A stretch of DNA of 22,689 nucleotides, from the NCBI GenBank assembly GCA_022496205.1, contig WTXD01000169.1:1-22689 (forward strand), written 5' to 3'. Shown here piece by piece: positions 19,345 to 22,689 of the stretch. Source of the stretch: Gloeopeniophorella convolvens. Lineage: Eukaryota > Basidiomycota > Agaricomycetes > Russulales. The position numbers were made by a program, and so were the translations under genes. Below the pieces are notes generated by a model. That model did no database searches, was not told where the DNA came from, and saw nothing but the letters and a program-made list of their open reading frames with translations. Within the stretch, counting starts at the first letter, position 1; every line of letters starts with the position of its first letter.

Positions 19345-21536
19345 TCATGTGACGTCCTCAGTTTCGTCTTCGGAATCCGAGTCCAATCCAAGCAACGCGA
19401 ATCTCCCTCCGCCCTTAATTACCCCCTGGCTGCTTGGTTCACCATCCATAGGTGTACTTGTTGCAGCCTCTGAGCCTTCTTCTGCTTCGTAGTCGCTTTC
19501 TTTGTCGCCCTGATCTTCGTCACTTTCCGTGCCCGCGTCTTCGTCGGGACCATGATCGGTCGACGGTATCCAGATGCCGTGTCCGGCGCTAGCCTCGGAC
19601 AGCAAGGATGCATCGTAATCAGGGGGCCAGAATGCCCACTTGACCTTGCCTTCCGCAAGGAGACGCAAAACTAGCTAAGATCACTAACGCTGACCACATT
19701 GAAAGGACTGCTTCACTGACTGGCGTTCCCTGCTCGGTTGACATCCGGACGGCCAGCCTTCGCAGTGATCCATCCACGCTTCTCAGCGTACGCCGTCATG
19801 ATGTCCATGGCTGTCCAAGCCTTTTCTTGCACCTGAGACGTATTGACACGAGACATACCGTCACGCCACGTGCGCTTGTCTTCGGCAGGTGGTGAAGAAG
19901 CGGACGGATGGATCAACCCGAGGGCCTTTTCGAGCGGCAGCAGGTTTGCTGCGAAGAAGATGCACAAGGGGATCGCAGGCATGCGTGCAATCGGAAGCAC
20001 GCCACCAAGGACCTAACGTATATAGGTTAGCATTAGCCGAAAGAACTGGGAGTTCAATGGTTTTACCTGCATCTCTAAGGGCACCAAATCTGGTAAAACC
20101 AAGCCGGGACAGTCGACCAGGCGCAATTCTGGAGACCAATACAGCGTCTGGAAGTGTTTTGTCTAGGAGCCAATGTAAGACCCGCAAAGGGTGACGTGGT
20201 CTGCGGGGCCTACCTTGCCCGGAGTCTTCGAGGCCTTCACTCTGGTGGTACCAAAAAGTGCGTTCAAGAGGGAGGATTTGCCGACATTTGGCTGCCCTGA
20301 AACACTAGCTTTCAACCTGCGGCCCCAAATAGCGACCCCAATCCGGACGCACCAATCAATCCTATGTTTACAATTTCGGCATCGCTGTCTGGTTCGTCAA
20401 GAGAGGCGGTCGTGTCCTTTTCAGCCGGTTTGATGGGCGATGTTGGAGTTGGGTGCAAAACGACATCCCAATCTACCTCCGCTTTGACCCTAGGTTTCCA
20501 GCTCTTCATTTTCTCTGGGTCATCTCTAATTCGTTCCGGCGGCTGAAGCATTTCCTTGTGGACTTCTTTTAAAGCCGTGACGAGTTGCTCCTTGAATGTT
20601 TGCGGTATATGAGGCTCATACCTCCGTTGACGAGCCGTGTCCCCTTGGCCACCAATGCTGACTGATTTTCGGTGTAGGACTCCACCATGACCACTTTAGC
20701 AAACGGATATTTAGACCGTAGGTAGGCAGCCCAAGCTTCAGCCCGAACCAGGCCGGAGATGTCAACTTTGGTGATTACCAGGATGGTTCGGTAGTAAGGT
20801 TGCGAGAGGAGAGCCGCAAGTGATGGTGGGAAATGAAGCAGCGGACAGCGAGAGTCGAGTAAGACCATCATTATCTGAGAGACTTCGGTGACACGCCACC
20901 TAGGGTGTACAATCCGTTGATCGCGTCAAAAGCATCTTTCAAGAGATTCGAACGCATACAGCTGGCGCCAGACTTCCAAATTCCTTTCGAAAATGGAGGA
21001 CGATATAGGCATGGTGTTCTGGTCTGGCAACTCTTCAGGCAAGGGGGGCTTTTGCTTCTCGGACGCAACGACCCATTCCTCGACGAGCGCGTCCGTTCTT
21101 GAAAGCCATTTGGCGAATAGGCCTTCCTCGTTCTTCTCAACCTCCTTTTTTGACATTTCGTACCTCCACTTTGGTCTGCGCATACATGTCATCTGGCCGC
21201 GCATCTGCGCTTCTTGGTCAGGGGCAAGCCTTCCGCTTGTACATTCCAGATGGACGCCTCATGATTGATAGGGCGATGCAGCGGTCTGTTGGCTGCGACG
21301 AGCTTGCTGTGGTCGAGCAACGCAGGTGAGAGGCTGGTGAAGGACGACTGGAGACGGCGCGCAGAGGCAGCCACCCGCGCACTTGAAGATTTCGGCAAGG
21401 AAGCATTAGAACCAGTTGATGACGTGGGTGTATCTTCAAGTTCGAGACCAGGGTCTGCGGCCGCACGCTTGCGTGCACGCCTGGCCTGGAGTTGGGCTTT
21501 GTGGTGCTTGCCCGATATAGGCTTTTTACGATGCAT
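19345..21536 (-). CDS. GNL1: Circularly permuted GTPase of the GNL1/MMR1-HSR1 (YlqF/YawG-like) family
   Basis: Related GTPases act in ribosome assembly or export; the role of fungal GNL1 itself is poorly known. Exons on the minus strand are 21243-21536, 20960-21192, 20663-20899, 20353-20621, 20214-20296, 20067-20162, 19721-20012 and 19345-19670, about 609 residues. Most introns are 50-60 bases. The basic N-terminus MHRKKPISGKHHKAQLQARR matches GNL1. RPKWRYEMSKKEVEKNEEG and FERNLEVWRQLWRVTEVSQI lead into the GTPase. Motifs come in permuted order: G4 TKVD (219-222), then G1 GQPNVGKSS (345-353), then G3 DCPG (389-392). The downstream blocks ILRLLAEGKVKWAFWPPDYD and an acidic tail ending in GRFALLGLDSDSEDE match the family's C-terminus. 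One junction, at 20622-20662, is doubtful: it is either a 41-base intron or a one-base frameshift. Confidence 0.9.
20622..20662 (-). other. Doubtful 41-base intron or frameshift site in the GNL1 gene
   Basis: Upstream coding (VVMVESYTEN) and downstream coding (YEPHIPQTFKEQLV) are in different frames. A GT...AG intron (GTCAGC...ACGGAG) of 41 bases would join them as ENQ|YEPH. Alternatively, one extra A in the AAAA run at 20666-20669 would keep the frame open with no intron and add 14 residues. Confidence 0.5.
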
Positions 21537-21876
21537 CCAGTGACAAATAGATAGGCGGTATAGGACCTAACGGCAGAAGAAACCTCGTTAAAACCGATCG
21601 ATGCTAATCAACACCTACGATTATGAGCCAACGATGGCAGGACCTGAGACAAACGTGAGCGCCATTGGCCGACAGAGCAACGGCGCGCGTTGTGTAACTT
21701 TGATGACTATCTTTGTAAGCGGGTCCGTAAGCGAATATGACATGTTGCCAGCGCTCATTGAACTTCATCCCCGTACCTTGTACCGCCCTGATTCACCTCA
21801 AAATCTATAAATTACGCAAAGCTAGGGCAGGTATGGCGCAAGTCACCAAAACCTTTTCGTTTCTCCCGGTAGAGCT
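21537..21876. promoter_or_regulatory. Divergent promoter region between GNL1 and the AIF-like gene
   Basis: There are 340 bases between two start codons pointing away from each other. The AIF-like side has a TATA box at 21806-21812. No equally clear box is seen on the GNL1 side. Confidence 0.6.
21806..21812 (+). promoter_or_regulatory. TATA box (TATAAAT) of the AIF-like gene
   Basis: TATAAAT lies 64 bases upstream of the ATG at 21877, leaving room for a short leader (CTTTTCGTTTCTCCC) containing the likely transcription start. Confidence 0.55.
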
Positions 21877-22689
21877 ATGGCCACAAAGAACATCGTGGTC
21901 GTTGGCGGTGGAATAGCTGGGTCTTGGCTTAGCTCAAACCTCGTCAAAAAGCTCAACCCACAGCTACACACCCTGACGATCGTTACCGCACGCCCCTTCT
22001 TCCTTCACCTCCCTGCAGCAGTCCGCGCGACCACTACTTCCGAGGGTTCACTGGAAGAGCGAATCTTCATCCCTTACTCCAACTTGTTCAAAGGTGACAT
22101 CGGCGAAGTCAAGATTGGCCGCGTGGTAAGTATCGAAGGCCGCACGGAGGGCGGAGGCAATCTCGTGCTCTCCAACGGGGACCGCGTGGCTTACGACGTA
22201 CTCGTCCTTGCACCTGGGAGTACATGGTCCGGCCCTCTTGATCTTCCGGACGACCACGATGACGCCGTCGCGCACGTCCGGGAATGGCGCCGGAAGTTTG
22301 AGGATGCCAGCAGCGTCGTGATTGTTGGTGGAGGGGTAACCGGCGTTGGTGAGCACATTGTCTCGTCTCAGTTCTTACCAGAATCCATCACTCACTCACA
22401 ATACCTAGAATATGCTGGTGAATTGAAGGATTTCTACCCTGAAAAGGACGTCACCATTGTGCACGCTCGCTCTCAGATCCTCAACGAGGTGTACCCAGAT
22501 AAATTCCGCAAGCGGGTGTACGATGGCGTTGCGGATCGCGGCGTGAATGTTGTCTACAATGACTATGTCGATGGGTTGGCCTCCAACGGCGCCGTTACCA
22601 CCCGCCGCGGAACCGTAGTCAAAGGTGACTTGGTTGTATGTAATTGTACCGTCAAACGCTTCGATCTCGGCTGACCCGTTAGCAGGTCC
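21877..22689 (+). CDS. AIF/FSP1-like FAD-dependent pyridine nucleotide oxidoreductase, 3' end cut by window
   Basis: The protein probably oxidises NAD(P)H using FAD, as in the AIF, AMID/FSP1 and type II NADH dehydrogenase-related group. Exons are 21877-22348, 22409-22635 and 22686 onward, with introns of 60 bases (GTGAGC...CCTAG) and 50 bases (GTATGT...AGCAG). The FAD-binding dinucleotide fold is at the N-terminus: VVVGGGIAGSW with Gly10, Gly12 and Gly15. APGSTWSGP marks the second FAD-contact region. The NAD(P)H-binding motif VVIVGGGVTGV|EYAGEL spans the first splice site (Gly151, Gly153, Gly156). The last visible residues are KGDLVV, which in the family leads to a conserved segment outside the window. 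There is no targeting peptide before the FAD motif, so a cytosolic or membrane-peripheral location is likelier than the mitochondrial intermembrane space. About 233 residues are present; relatives run near 370-400. Confidence 0.9.

Noticed and set aside
1..22689. A biosynthetic gene cluster, CRISPR array or defence island
   Set aside because: The genes are unrelated eukaryotic housekeeping functions with separate promoters. No spaced repeats, phage genes or tailoring-enzyme set are present.

Overview
This window looks like ordinary nuclear DNA from a filamentous basidiomycete fungus, most likely an Agaricomycete. The main evidence is gene structure. Most genes are split by short introns of about 46-74 bases with GT...AG ends. 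Removing these introns restores conserved protein motifs in frame, and the proteins are eukaryotic housekeeping families in their fungal form. The species assignment is inference; no rRNA or mitochondrial marker is present.

Layout, left to right. (1) Positions 1-1658, minus: 5' two-thirds of a fused glutaminase/chorismate-binding aminodeoxychorismate (PABA) synthase, cut by the left edge. (2) 1920-5369, plus: TTI1, the HEAT-repeat subunit of the TTT complex, sharing a 261-base divergent promoter with the PABA synthase. (3) 5388-6908, minus: dCMP deaminase DCD1, tail to tail with TTI1 and only 18 bases between the stop codons. (4) 7147-8150, minus: POP3, the L7Ae-like RNase P/MRP subunit. (5) 8151-10295: a 2.1-kb gene-poor stretch holding a 335-base inverted-repeat element with TA flanks and CAGT ends (mariner-type MITE), an orphan ORF, and a 7-base tandem repeat beside a TATA box. 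(6) 10296-11372, plus: GNAT acetyltransferase. (7) 12243-15183, plus: alpha-arrestin-like trafficking adaptor with one PPxY motif. (8) 16134-17548, plus: VTA1, regulator of VPS4 in the ESCRT pathway. (9) 18133-19265, minus: GC-rich gene of unknown function with a coiled coil. (10) 19345-21536, minus: GNL1/MMR1-type circularly permuted GTPase. (11) 21877 to the right edge, plus: AIF/FSP1-like FAD oxidoreductase, cut by the edge.

The genes do not form a pathway or cluster. They cover folate synthesis, PIKK assembly, dTTP supply, tRNA processing, ubiquitin-linked endocytosis, ESCRT recycling, a ribosome-type GTPase and redox metabolism. I found no convincing new multi-gene system. The points most worth a second look are the reading-frame break in the GNL1 gene (a 41-base intron or a one-base indel), the MITE, the telomere-repeat doublet upstream of DCD1, and several very short first coding exons. 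Exon joins were built by hand from splice signals and reading frame and have not been checked against RNA.
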